Source: JANWVO01 sp037446555
Lineage (GTDB): Bacteria; Acidobacteriota; Terriglobia; Bryobacterales; Bryobacteraceae
DNA length: 64,000 nt
Assembly (NCBI GenBank): GCA_037446555.1
Contig: JBBIIK010000003.1
Location: forward strand, 158,888 to 222,887
Reading direction: 5' to 3'
This document shows, one piece after another, positions 11,077 to 18,332 of the stretch (position 1 is the stretch's first letter; each line of letters starts with the position of its first letter). The position numbers and the translations under genes are program-made. The notes beneath the pieces are model-generated. The model was given only the letters and a program-made list of their open reading frames with translations, was not told the DNA's origin and did not search any database.

Positions 11077-11847
11077 TCAGCGGCCCAGCCACCCGCCATC
11101 GACTACAACGATGGCGCCGTGGACGTAATCGGAGGCGCGCGAGGCCAGAAAGACGGCGGCGCCAGCCAGATCCGCGGGCTCGCCCCACCGCCCCGCCGGG
11201 ATACGGGCCAGAATGGCGGGGCCGCGGACGGGATCCTCGCGGAGGGCGGCGGTGTTGTCCGTGGCGATGTAGCCCGGCGCAATGGCGTTGACGCAAACGC
11301 CGCAGGGCGCCCACTCGTTGGCCAGCGCCTTCACCAGCTGCGCGATACCCCCTTTGCTGGCGGCATAGGAGGGCACGAGAATGCCTCCCTGAAAGGAGAG
11401 CAGCGAGGCGGTGAACACGATCTTGCCCGAGCGGCGTTCGACCATCGTGCGCCCGATTTCGCGCGCAAGGATCCACGGCGCCGTGAGATTGGTGGCGAGA
11501 ATCGTGTCCCAGGCCTCGTCGGAGTGCGATGCGGCAGGCGCCCGCAGGATGGCGCCCGCGTTGTTGATCAGAATGTCGACGGGAGGCAGATCGGCGGAGA
11601 GCCGCGCCAGCAGTTCGCGCAGAGCGGCACGGTCGGCGAGATCGCAGCGATACGGAAAGAGCTGCCGCCCGAGGGCGCGCACCCGCCCTCCAATCTCCCC
11701 GCCATCTTCCTCAAGCGACCGGCTGACTCCGGCGATGTCCGCCCCCGCCTCAGCCAGCGCCTCGGCAATTGCAAAGCCGATCCCCCGGCGGCAGCCGGTG
11801 ACCAGGGCCAGTTTTCCCTCGAGCCGGAACAGGTCAAGAATTGGCAT
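11077..11847 (-). CDS. SDR dehydrogenase, KduD/gluconate 5-dehydrogenase type
   Basis: A classical short-chain dehydrogenase of 256 aa. The Rossmann motif TGCRRGIGFAIAEAL is at the N-terminus, NNAG near residue 88, and the catalytic Ser-Tyr-Lys is visible as TASLLS...YAASKGG. The C-terminal end VVVDGGWLGR is typical of 2-deoxy-D-gluconate 3-dehydrogenase/KduD enzymes, which interconvert keto-deoxy sugar acids with NAD(P). The start at 11847 is chosen because AAGGAGA lies 10 nt upstream; a longer frame to 11868 lacks this. It sits 33 bp after the UxaA-family gene, which supports a role in uronate or pectin sugar-acid breakdown toward 2-keto-3-deoxygluconate. Confidence 0.87.
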   Translation of the reverse strand: MPILDLFRLEGKLALVTGCRRGIGFAIAEALAEAGADIAGVSRSLEEDGGEIGGRVRALGRQLFPYRCDLADRAALRELLARLSADLPPVDILINNAGAILRAPAASHSDEAWDTILATNLTAPWILAREIGRTMVERRSGKIVFTASLLSFQGGILVPSYAASKGGIAQLVKALANEWAPCGVCVNAIAPGYIATDNTAALREDPVRGPAILARIPAGRWGEPADLAGAAVFLASRASDYVHGAIVVVDGGWLGR

Positions 11848-11880
11848 ATGAGTGCAATCTCCTTGCACCGGCCAGAGGCG

Positions 11881-13473
11881 TCACAGGACCGGGCCAATGC
11901 GCCAGGGCACAAACTCCCTGTGGCCGTGGGTTTCGCTGGCCGTGCGGCGCCCCGATGCGGTCTCGAGAACCAGTTCAAAGATCCTGCGCCCTACCTCCTC
12001 CAGCGTGGCCTCTCCCTCGGCCACAGGGCCGGCGTCGAGATCCATGTTCGACCGCATGCGGCGGAACATGGCCGAGTTGGAGGCGATCTTGACCACGGGA
12101 ACCGTCGGGAAGCCGATGGCAGAGCCGCGGCCCGTGGTGAAGGCGATCACGTTCACGCCGCCCGCGGCCAGGCCGGCCAGCGAAACAGGGTCATAGCCCG
12201 GCGTGTTCATGAAAACCAGCCCGGGACCATGCACACGCTCGCCGTAATCGACGACCTCCATCAGCGGGAGAGTGCCTCCTTTCGCCACCGCTCCCAGCGA
12301 TTTTTCCAGAATCGTGGTCAGCCCGCCTTCTTTGTTCCCGGGCGAGGGATTGTCGTCGAAAGATCCGCCAAAGCGCGACAGATATTCTTTGTACGACGCC
12401 ACCATTTTCAGTAGCTTTTCTGCCACTTCCCGGCTCGAGGCCCGCTCCACGAGAAGGTGTTCGGCGCCGAAAATCTCGGGGGTTTCCGCCAGGACAGCGG
12501 CGCCGCGGCAGCGGGCGAGGAGATCCGAGCAGACGCCCAGCGCCGGGTTAGCCGTGATTCCGCTGAAGGAGTCCGAACCGCCGCAATTCAACCCGAGGAC
12601 GATCTTCGAGGCCGGCAGCGGCTGCCGTTTCATGGCGGCTCCGCGCGCGATGTGCCGCTCGACGGCCCGCGCGCCGGCCTCCACGGTGGCCGGCGTGCCG
12701 CCCGAATCCTGGATGGTGAAGCCCTCCAGCAGCTCGCGCGGCAGCTCCGCCAGATAGCGCCCCACCTGGTTGATCTCGCATCCCAGCCCGAGGAGAACCG
12801 CCCCGGCGACATTCGGATGGTCGATCACGCCCAGCAGCACGCGGTGCAACTGTTCCGTATCCGGCCCGATGGAATGCCCGCAGCCGTCGGCGTGCGGAAA
12901 GGCAACCACGCCGTCCACGCCCTCCGGCAGCGGGCGGCCGCGGAAATGCGCCGCCACGAGTTCGGCGGCATGCGAGGAGCAGTTGCTGGCCGCGGCAACC
13001 ACGATGTAGTTCCGCGTGCCGGCGCGCCCGTCGGGGCGGAGATAGCCGGAAAACGACGGCACTTCTTCGGGCGGCGGCGGGAGGAGGCGCGGCTCGGAGG
13101 GGAAGCGGTACTGGCGCAAGCCCTCGTCGAACGCGAGATTGTGCAGGTGGACGTGATCGCCAGGCTCGATGGCAGCCGAGGCACGGCCGATCACCTGGCC
13201 GTAGCGCAGGACGTTGTCGCCCGGCGAAGCGGGGCGCACTGCGACCTTGTGTCCTGCGGGGACCGGCTGCCGGACCGCAATTTCCCTGCCTGCCACGACG
13301 ATGACGTCGCCGGGCTGGAGGGGCAGCCGCGCCACCGCCACTGAATCCTCCGGGTGCAGCAAAATCGTGCGGTTGGCGGGAGTTGCCGCGGGACGGAGAT
13401 CGACAAGGGACACGGGACTGGCCTTTCGCGGCGCCGTCGCGCCGCTCAAACGAGTTTTGTCTGATTGTTCCAC
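11881..13473 (-). CDS. UxaA-family dehydratase (altronate/galactarate dehydratase)
   Basis: The 530-aa protein has an N-terminal SAF domain (about residues 35-115) followed by the UxaA/GarD catalytic region: DGRAGTRNYIVVAAASNCSS-type segment, HADGCGHSIG, GLGCEINQ, LGLNCGGSDSFSG and the C-terminal FTTGRGSAIGFP. Such enzymes dehydrate D-altronate, D-galactarate or related acids with Fe(II)/Mn(II). The first gene of a three-gene leftward operon with the SDR and GH5 genes, it suggests a hexuronate or aldonate pathway. The start is a GTG at 13473; the N-terminal 20 residues are poorly conserved-looking and a later GTG is possible. Altronate dehydratase is the best single guess. Confidence 0.9.
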   Translation of the reverse strand: MEQSDKTRLSGATAPRKASPVSLVDLRPAATPANRTILLHPEDSVAVARLPLQPGDVIVVAGREIAVRQPVPAGHKVAVRPASPGDNVLRYGQVIGRASAAIEPGDHVHLHNLAFDEGLRQYRFPSEPRLLPPPPEEVPSFSGYLRPDGRAGTRNYIVVAAASNCSSHAAELVAAHFRGRPLPEGVDGVVAFPHADGCGHSIGPDTEQLHRVLLGVIDHPNVAGAVLLGLGCEINQVGRYLAELPRELLEGFTIQDSGGTPATVEAGARAVERHIARGAAMKRQPLPASKIVLGLNCGGSDSFSGITANPALGVCSDLLARCRGAAVLAETPEIFGAEHLLVERASSREVAEKLLKMVASYKEYLSRFGGSFDDNPSPGNKEGGLTTILEKSLGAVAKGGTLPLMEVVDYGERVHGPGLVFMNTPGYDPVSLAGLAAGGVNVIAFTTGRGSAIGFPTVPVVKIASNSAMFRRMRSNMDLDAGPVAEGEATLEEVGRRIFELVLETASGRRTASETHGHREFVPWRIGPVL

Positions 13474-13557
13474 GCCGCCTGCCGGTCCGACAAGCGCGAG
13501 CGAGCCTGCGATTTCCGGTGAGAGTCCCGGCCACGGTGCGGCACTAGATTACGGACT

Positions 13558-14019
13558 GTGATGGGCAGACGTGTCTTCGTCTGGATGCTGGCAGCCGGGC
13601 TGGCCGCGGCCGCCGGCAACGGCCGCGGCGCTGCAGCCGAGTATGCCGGGGGCACGCTGGAGGCGATCGAAACCGGCTCCAAGGGCCGGCTGTCGGCGGC
13701 AGACCCCGTCTCGCTGGTGTTTGAGACCCGCCGCAGCGCGCTGCGGATCCCCTACGAACGGATCAACATGCTGGAGTACGGCCAAAGAGTGGACCGCAGG
13801 GTGCTGGAGGCGATCCTGATCTCGCCCATGATGATCCTCAGCAAGAAGCGCGCGCATTATCTCGCCATCGGGTACCAGACCGAGGACGGCCGGCAGGAAG
13901 CCGTGCTGCTGCGCGTGGACAAGGATGCCATCCGGGCCGTGCTGGTGAGCCTGGAGGCGCGCACCGGCCTGCGGGTCACGTATATGGACGAGGAAGCAAG
14001 AAAGGCGGGCAAGGGATGA
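13558..14019 (+). CDS. Exported unknown protein, 153 aa
   Basis: I do not recognise the family. The product has a signal peptide (VFVWMLAAGLAAAAGNGRGAAA) and a small mature domain: GGTLEAIETGSKGRLSAADP, RIPYERINMLEYGQRVDR and a C-terminal strand-helix unit. The pattern looks like a small beta-barrel with a helix, as in PH-like stress proteins, but this is only an impression. A GTG at 13558 and an ATG at 13561 are adjacent starts. The stop overlaps the next gene's ATG, so the two unknown genes form a pair. It diverges from the UxaA operon across an 84-bp spacer. Confidence 0.7.
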   Translation: MMGRRVFVWMLAAGLAAAAGNGRGAAAEYAGGTLEAIETGSKGRLSAADPVSLVFETRRSALRIPYERINMLEYGQRVDRRVLEAILISPMMILSKKRAHYLAIGYQTEDGRQEAVLLRVDKDAIRAVLVSLEARTGLRVTYMDEEARKAGKG

Positions 14020-14615
14020 ACTGGACCGCAGTGGCGCTGGCCTTTCTGCTCTGGCCCGCCTTCCAACAGGCAGATGAGGATCCGGGCGCGCGCCTGCTGC
14101 GTGTGCGCCGGCTTTTCGTGGACCGCTTCGGCGGCGGCGAAGGGGCGGCGCAGATCCGCGACATGGTAATCGCCAGCCTGCAGCGGAGCGGGCTGTTTCT
14201 GATCACGGAGAATCCCGACCGCGCCGACGCCGTTCTGCGGGGTTCAGCCGAGGATCTCGTGTTCACGGACGTCTTCCAGTCGGGCGAGGCGGTGGGAGCG
14301 AGGTCCAACGCCTCCGGGGGCCGCGGCACGAGCGCGCGTAACCGGATCTACGGCGCGCTCGGCGCCGGCGTGAACGAGAGCGAAAGCGTGCGGATCCAGG
14401 AACGCAAGCATGAGGCCTCGGCAAGCGTGCGGATTGTGGCGCGCGATGGCGACGTGCTGTGGTCGACTACCCAGGAAAGCCTGGGGGCGAAGTTCCGCTC
14501 CGCCAGCGCGGATGTAGCGGAGCGGATCACGCGGCAGTTGCTGGCGGACCTGGAGCGGATCCGCCAGACGGGCGCCGGGCGCCCGGGTGGAGCCGCGAAG
14601 AAGGAGTCCCGATGA
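14016..14615 (+). CDS. Exported unknown protein with CsgG/LpoB-like pattern, 199 aa
   Basis: The N-terminus is a signal peptide (MNWTAVALAFLLWPAF). The mature part starts RRLFVDRFGGGEGAAQIRDMVIASLQRSGLFLITENPDRADAVLRG. This strand-helix-strand order, a search for a small-molecule-like fold around a secretion-linked subunit, resembles the periplasmic alpha/beta domain of CsgG/LpoB/TolB-N-type proteins. A Gly/Ser-rich flexible loop (about 90-120) follows, then VRIVARDGDVLWSTTQES. No lipobox is present. It is coupled by ATGA overlap to the preceding exported protein. Its position just before flagellar genes is suggestive but not proof of a flagellar role. Confidence 0.65.
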   Translation: MNWTAVALAFLLWPAFQQADEDPGARLLRVRRLFVDRFGGGEGAAQIRDMVIASLQRSGLFLITENPDRADAVLRGSAEDLVFTDVFQSGEAVGARSNASGGRGTSARNRIYGALGAGVNESESVRIQERKHEASASVRIVARDGDVLWSTTQESLGAKFRSASADVAERITRQLLADLERIRQTGAGRPGGAAKKESR

Positions 14616-14647
14616 CGAAACTCCCAAGCTCGGGTCTTTTTATCATC
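14611..14647 (+). terminator. Imperfect hairpin with T-run, possible terminator
   Basis: GATGA at 14611-14615 can pair with TCATC at 14643-14647, GAAA with TTTT inside it, and CCC with GGG at the tip. TCTTTTTA lies on the 3' side. The stem is interrupted, so termination here is only possible. It begins at the stop codon of the unknown-protein pair. Confidence 0.3.
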
Positions 14648-14717
14648 CATTTTGGGGCAAACGGGGGTAGCCATAAGAGTACCGGGTGATATAGGATGAA
14701 GGCCACGGGATCAGACT

Positions 14718-15050
14718 GTGCAGAAGCAGGATCTCAGCACCGGGCCGCAGGCGGTGGGAAGGCTGCCGCTGCGGGAGCACCGCTTGAGGGCGCGGGTGTC
14801 GTTGGAAGAGATCATGGCGGAGACCAAGATCAGCCGGCGTTTTCTGGAAGCGATCGAGAACGGGCGGTACGAAGAACTGCCCGGCGGTGTCTTTGCCATC
14901 AACTACATCCGGCAATATGCAGCCATGACGGGCTACGACGCGGAGCTGATCCTGGACGACTACCGGAGCCGGTGCGAGCCGGCGCCGGAAACGCAGCCGG
15001 TGCGGAGGCAACAACCGCCGCGGTGGGTGCGGTTCTTCGAGTCCGCCTGA
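14718..15050 (+). CDS. RodZ-type helix-turn-helix protein, 110 aa
   Basis: The protein carries one Cro/CI-like HTH domain of the RodZ N-terminal (HTH_25) type: LREHRLRARVSLEEIMAETKISRRFLEAIENGRYEELPGG, followed by the family's VFAINYIRQYAAMTGYD. Unlike RodZ (over 250 aa with a membrane segment and periplasmic part) it ends about 25 residues after the HTH, with no membrane helix. The start is GTG at 14718. It lies upstream of flgM but behind a separate sigma-28-like promoter. It could be a DNA-binding regulator or a cytoskeletal adaptor without its anchor. Confidence 0.8.
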   Translation: MQKQDLSTGPQAVGRLPLREHRLRARVSLEEIMAETKISRRFLEAIENGRYEELPGGVFAINYIRQYAAMTGYDAELILDDYRSRCEPAPETQPVRRQQPPRWVRFFESA

Positions 15051-15095
15051 GCGGCGGCATGCGGCCGCGGCGTGCCGGGCCGCAACACATTCCTC

Positions 15096-15122
15096 TCAGG
15101 TTTTCGTCTACAGAGCCGATAA
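15096..15122 (+). promoter_or_regulatory. Sigma-28 (FliA) promoter upstream of flgM
   Basis: TCAGGTTT at 15096-15103, an 11-bp spacer, and GCCGATAA at 15115-15122. The known FliA consensus is TAAAGTTT-N11-GCCGATAA: the -10 box is identical, the -35 box matches 6 of 8, and the spacing is exact. Transcription would start near 15130, 40 nt before flgM. This is the class 3 promoter expected for flgM-flgN-flgK-flgL. Confidence 0.8.
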
Positions 15123-15171
15123 GGCGTAGGAGGCGTGATGTCCGCCCGCGGGGCGGCGCACGAACAACCAG

Positions 15172-15489
15172 ATGAAAATAGACGACCGAAACGCGGCGAA
15201 TCTCAACCCGGCGGCGCTGGATCAGACGCGGCAGGCTGAGGCAGTGGAGGCGCAGAAGGCGGCCAAAGCCGGCCAGACGGGGCAGCAGGGGGCCAGCGAC
15301 CGGGTGGCGCTGTCGGAACTCTCGGCGTGGCTTCGTGAGCTGGCTGGAGGGGGCGAGGATCGGAAGGCGCGGATCCAGGCATTGGCCGGGCAGTTCGAGA
15401 TCGGCCGGTACGAGCCGAACCCGGGCGCGGTTGCGGACGCGCTGATCGCCGAGGCGGAGCTCAGGGAGGAAGGCGGCGGTGAGTCCTGA
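15172..15489 (+). CDS. flgM: Anti-sigma-28 factor FlgM
   Basis: The 105-aa protein has the FlgM layout: a disordered N-terminal half rich in Ala, Gln and Asp beginning MKIDDRN, then a helical C-terminal half with SDRVALSELSAWLREL and KARIQALAGQFEIGRYEPNPGAVADALI. The motif V-x2-L-x-G-x-Y-x-p is the sigma-28-binding region. FlgM holds FliA inactive until the hook is complete and FlgM is exported. No good ribosome site precedes its ATG; instead AGGAGG at 15128-15133 serves an upstream ATG at 15138 in another frame (33 codons, ending inside flgM). The 3' end overlaps the next gene by 11 bp. Confidence 0.85.
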   Translation: MKIDDRNAANLNPAALDQTRQAEAVEAQKAAKAGQTGQQGASDRVALSELSAWLRELAGGGEDRKARIQALAGQFEIGRYEPNPGAVADALIAEAELREEGGGES

Positions 15490-15868
15490 GCCGAGTGCCG
15501 CCCGCGACGGGTGGGCGGGCTTGTCTGCCCGGTTGCGGCAGGCAGTGCTTGAGGTGGAATCGACTGTGGCCGGGGCGCCGCTGGCAGGAGCGGAAGGGCT
15601 GCAGCGGAAACTGGCGCAGATCGCCGGCTGCCTGACGGAAGCCGAAGAGTTGTGGCGCGCGGGGCGGCGCGAGGGCCTGGAGGATTTCCGCCGGGAACTG
15701 GAGCGGTGGCGCCAGCAGAGGCCGGTGATTCGCGCCTGGATCGAATCCACTTCCTCCCTGGTGGGAGGATGGGGTGCGGTGGCGGGAACTGGCGCCGGCT
15801 ACGGTCCGACAGGACGGGAGGCGCCTGCGGGCCCAGAGGGGCAGGCCGTGCAGGCAGGCCCGGGGTAG
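15479..15868 (+). CDS. Probable FlgN-like export chaperone
   Basis: The call rests mainly on position between flgM and flgK. The 129-aa product is almost entirely helical in its first 95 residues (LSARLRQAVLEVESTV, LQRKLAQIAGCLTEAEELWRAGRREGLEDFRREL), as expected for the FlgN chaperone that guards FlgK and FlgL before secretion. The last 35 residues are Gly/Ala-rich. Sequence similarity to FlgN is not obvious by eye. The GTG start at 15479 lies within the end of flgM, which indicates translational coupling. Confidence 0.6.
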   Translation: MSPEPSAARDGWAGLSARLRQAVLEVESTVAGAPLAGAEGLQRKLAQIAGCLTEAEELWRAGRREGLEDFRRELERWRQQRPVIRAWIESTSSLVGGWGAVAGTGAGYGPTGREAPAGPEGQAVQAGPG

Positions 15869-15875
15869 CGTCATC

Positions 15876-17240
15876 ATGGGCAACCTCTTTGTATCGTTGA
15901 GGAACGCCGCCGGAGCCATGAAGGTCTTCGAGCGGGCTGCGGGCGTGGTGCAGTCCAACGTCGCCAACGCCTCCACGCCCGGCTACGCCAAGCAGGTGCA
16001 GGTTCTGTCGGCGATGCCCATGGATCTGGACCGCGGGCTGCCCGGAGGCGTGGCTTCGGGGGGAACATTGAACCTGCGCGACGCCTACGCCGAGGCCACC
16101 GTGCGGCAGCGGCTGACGGCGGCGGGCTACGCTGGCGAACGGCGCGCGCAACTGGAGCAGCTCGAGCCGCTGTACGAAATCGGCGAGGACGGCGGGCTGG
16201 GCGCGGCCATCAACCGGTTCTTCCAGTCGATGGCGGCGCTCACGGTAGCGCCGAATGATCTGGCGGCGCGGCAGGCCGTGCTGGACCGGGCCGATGCGCT
16301 GGCGCGCTCGTTCCAGTCCATGGCCACCGGCCTGACGGAAGCGGAAAACTCCGCCCAGAGAGCGCTTCAGCAACGGGTGGACCAGCTCAACACCACGCTT
16401 TCCGGCATCGCCGAAATCAACCGGGTCTTCCAGCAGGACTACCGGGCGCAGGAAGATCCGGGGCTGCAATCGAGATTGCACAACCTGCTGGAGGACCTCA
16501 GTGAGCTGGCCGACGTGAGCGTCCTGCGCCGCGAGGACGGCACCGTGGCCGTATACCTCGGCGGGCAGACCATGCTGACCAGCAGCGGCAACTTCTACCC
16601 GTTGTCTCTGGATGTGAGCGACCCGGCCAGGGTCGACTTGCTGGACGCCGACGGGCGCGTCATCACCGGTCAGCTCACTGGCGGAAGGCTGAAAGCGCTG
16701 TTCGATATCCGCAATGAGGTGTTGCCGCAGAAGCTGGCCGATCTGGACCGGCTGGCGCAAACGCTGGCCGATGATGTCAACGTCGTGCTGCTCGGCGGAG
16801 TGGATCTGGACGGCAACGCCCCGTCGCAGGGCCTGTTCACCTACAACGCGGGCCTGGGCGTGGCACGGACGCTGAACCGGACATCGATGACGGCGCGGGA
16901 ACTGCCCGCGGCCGACCCGTCCGCGCCGGGCGGGAACACGGTTGCCGTCAGCGCCGCAGAACTGGGGCAGCAGAAGCGGATCGACGGCTACTCCTTTGTG
17001 CAGTACTATGCCGTGCAGGCCGCAGCCGTAGGCAGGCTGGTGGTGGAGGGGCGCGAAGCGGCCGGCGTGGCCGGGCAACTGGTGACGCAGGCCCGCCAAT
17101 TCCGCGAGGAGATCCAGAAGGTGAACCTGGACGAGGAGGCCGTCATCCTCATGCAGGTGCAGCGCGCCTACGAGGCCGCGGCGCAGATGATCCGCGTGCT
17201 CGACGAAATGACTCAAACCGTGCTGGGATTGATCCGTTAA
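15876..17240 (+). CDS. flgK: Flagellar hook-associated protein FlgK (HAP1)
   Basis: A 454-aa FlgK that forms the first hook-filament junction ring. The N-terminus MGNLFVSLRNAAGAMKVFERAAGVVQSNVANASTPGYAK is the conserved axial D0 segment with the ANASTPGY motif. Residues about 90-330 carry the D1 and variable domains (LEPLYEIGEDGGLGAAINRFF). The C-terminal helix ends with NLDEEAVILMQVQRAYEAAAQMIRVLDEM, the other D0 half. The start at 15876 is chosen from this N-terminus; the frame runs further upstream without meaning. It is on the shorter side for FlgK but both ends are intact. Confidence 0.95.
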   Translation: MGNLFVSLRNAAGAMKVFERAAGVVQSNVANASTPGYAKQVQVLSAMPMDLDRGLPGGVASGGTLNLRDAYAEATVRQRLTAAGYAGERRAQLEQLEPLYEIGEDGGLGAAINRFFQSMAALTVAPNDLAARQAVLDRADALARSFQSMATGLTEAENSAQRALQQRVDQLNTTLSGIAEINRVFQQDYRAQEDPGLQSRLHNLLEDLSELADVSVLRREDGTVAVYLGGQTMLTSSGNFYPLSLDVSDPARVDLLDADGRVITGQLTGGRLKALFDIRNEVLPQKLADLDRLAQTLADDVNVVLLGGVDLDGNAPSQGLFTYNAGLGVARTLNRTSMTARELPAADPSAPGGNTVAVSAAELGQQKRIDGYSFVQYYAVQAAAVGRLVVEGREAAGVAGQLVTQARQFREEIQKVNLDEEAVILMQVQRAYEAAAQMIRVLDEMTQTVLGLIR

Positions 17241-17258
17241 GAAGGCAGGGACGGCGAC

Positions 17259-18164
17259 ATGATCCGCTCACTGGACGCGGCGACAAACCGGTTTCTCGAC
17301 GGGCTGCGCGACCTCAACGCGCGCATGGAACGCGCGCAGCGGCAGGTGGCCGGGGGCAAGCGCGTCGCCGCACCTTCGGACGAGCCGGACGGCGTGGTCA
17401 GCCTCGTGAGCGCCAAGGCGGATCTCGCCAGACTCGAACAAATCCGGGCCAATCTCGGCCGTTTCAAGACGGAAGTCGACGGCGCGGAGGGCGTGCTGCA
17501 ACAGGCCGTGAAGCTGTTCGACCGCGTGCGCACGCTGGCCATGACCGGCGCCAGCGGCATCCAGACGGCCACCACGCGCAACGGTATCGCCGACGAGATC
17601 CAGTCGCTGCTGGTTCGCATGGTCGGCATCGCCAACACACAGGTCGACGGGCGCTACGTGTTCTCCGGCAACTCCGACCAGACCGCCGCTTATTCGCTCG
17701 ACTGGAGCGGCATCCCGCCATGGGGTACGTACCAGGGTTCGGCCGCTACGCGCGAGGCCATCCATCCCACGGGAGTCACCTTCCGCGTGTCACTCGACGC
17801 GGAATGGATCTTCGACAACGCCGACCCCGCCCGCAACGTCTTCGCCGCCATCGAAAACGTGCGTCAGGCGCTGCTGTCAGGCGACGAAGACGCCATGCGG
17901 CAGGCGCTAGAGCCGCTGGGCGATGTGGCCGCCCACCTGAACGCCGCTCTCATGTTCTACGGGAACGTTCAAACCCAGATCGCCGAGGGGCTCGAGACAG
18001 CCTCCGCCATGACGCTGCGGCTCAAGACCCAAATCTCCGGCATCGAAGACGCCGACCTGACGGAGTCCATCGTCGAACTCCAGCAAGTGCGTTTCACCAT
18101 GGACGCCGCCCTGCAAGTTCGTGCTGCCGCCCCGCGCCGCAGCCTGTTCGACTATCTCGCCTGA
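17259..18164 (+). CDS. flgL: Flagellar hook-associated protein FlgL (HAP3)
   Basis: The 301-aa protein has the flagellin-like N-terminal helix (LNARMERAQRQVAGGKRVAAPSDEPDGV) and the FlgL block VDGRYVFSGNSDQTAAY. The C-terminal helix (SGIEDADLTESIVELQQVRFTMDAALQV) completes the D0/D1 coiled coil. It joins the filament to FlgK. It begins 18 bp after flgK and is the last clear gene of the flgM operon. Flagellin, csrA and fliW do not follow within the window, so the rest of the flagellar regulon is elsewhere. Confidence 0.93.
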   Translation: MIRSLDAATNRFLDGLRDLNARMERAQRQVAGGKRVAAPSDEPDGVVSLVSAKADLARLEQIRANLGRFKTEVDGAEGVLQQAVKLFDRVRTLAMTGASGIQTATTRNGIADEIQSLLVRMVGIANTQVDGRYVFSGNSDQTAAYSLDWSGIPPWGTYQGSAATREAIHPTGVTFRVSLDAEWIFDNADPARNVFAAIENVRQALLSGDEDAMRQALEPLGDVAAHLNAALMFYGNVQTQIAEGLETASAMTLRLKTQISGIEDADLTESIVELQQVRFTMDAALQVRAAAPRRSLFDYLA

Positions 18165-18182
18165 GCACCCGCAGGAGCCACC

Positions 18183-18332
18183 GTGCAGCAACGCGCTGGG
18201 ATCGGATCCAACAAGGGTCCTCGTCAAGCCGCCACCATACACAGCACAGCACGCCCACGGCTTTCCAACCTCAGGAAGCGGGAGGCGCGCATCCACAGGC
18301 TTGCGGGAGAAACGCCGCTCACTCGTTGCTGA
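18183..18332 (+). CDS. Possible 49-aa ORF after flgL
   Basis: A GTG at 18183 has AGGAG 6-7 nt upstream (GCAGGAGCCACC) and opens a 49-codon frame ending TGA at 18332. The peptide is basic (RPRLSNLRKREARIHRLAG) and resembles nothing I know. It overlaps the end of the convergent GH30 gene by 14 bp. It may be chance; only the ribosome site supports it. Confidence 0.2.
   Translation: MQQRAGIGSNKGPRQAATIHSTARPRLSNLRKREARIHRLAGETPLTRC

Noticed and set aside
15222..17216. 664-codon reverse frame across flgM-flgN-flgK
   Set aside because: It is the antisense shadow of flagellar genes in GC-rich DNA; composition is Arg/His/Leu-rich with no motif or ribosome site.
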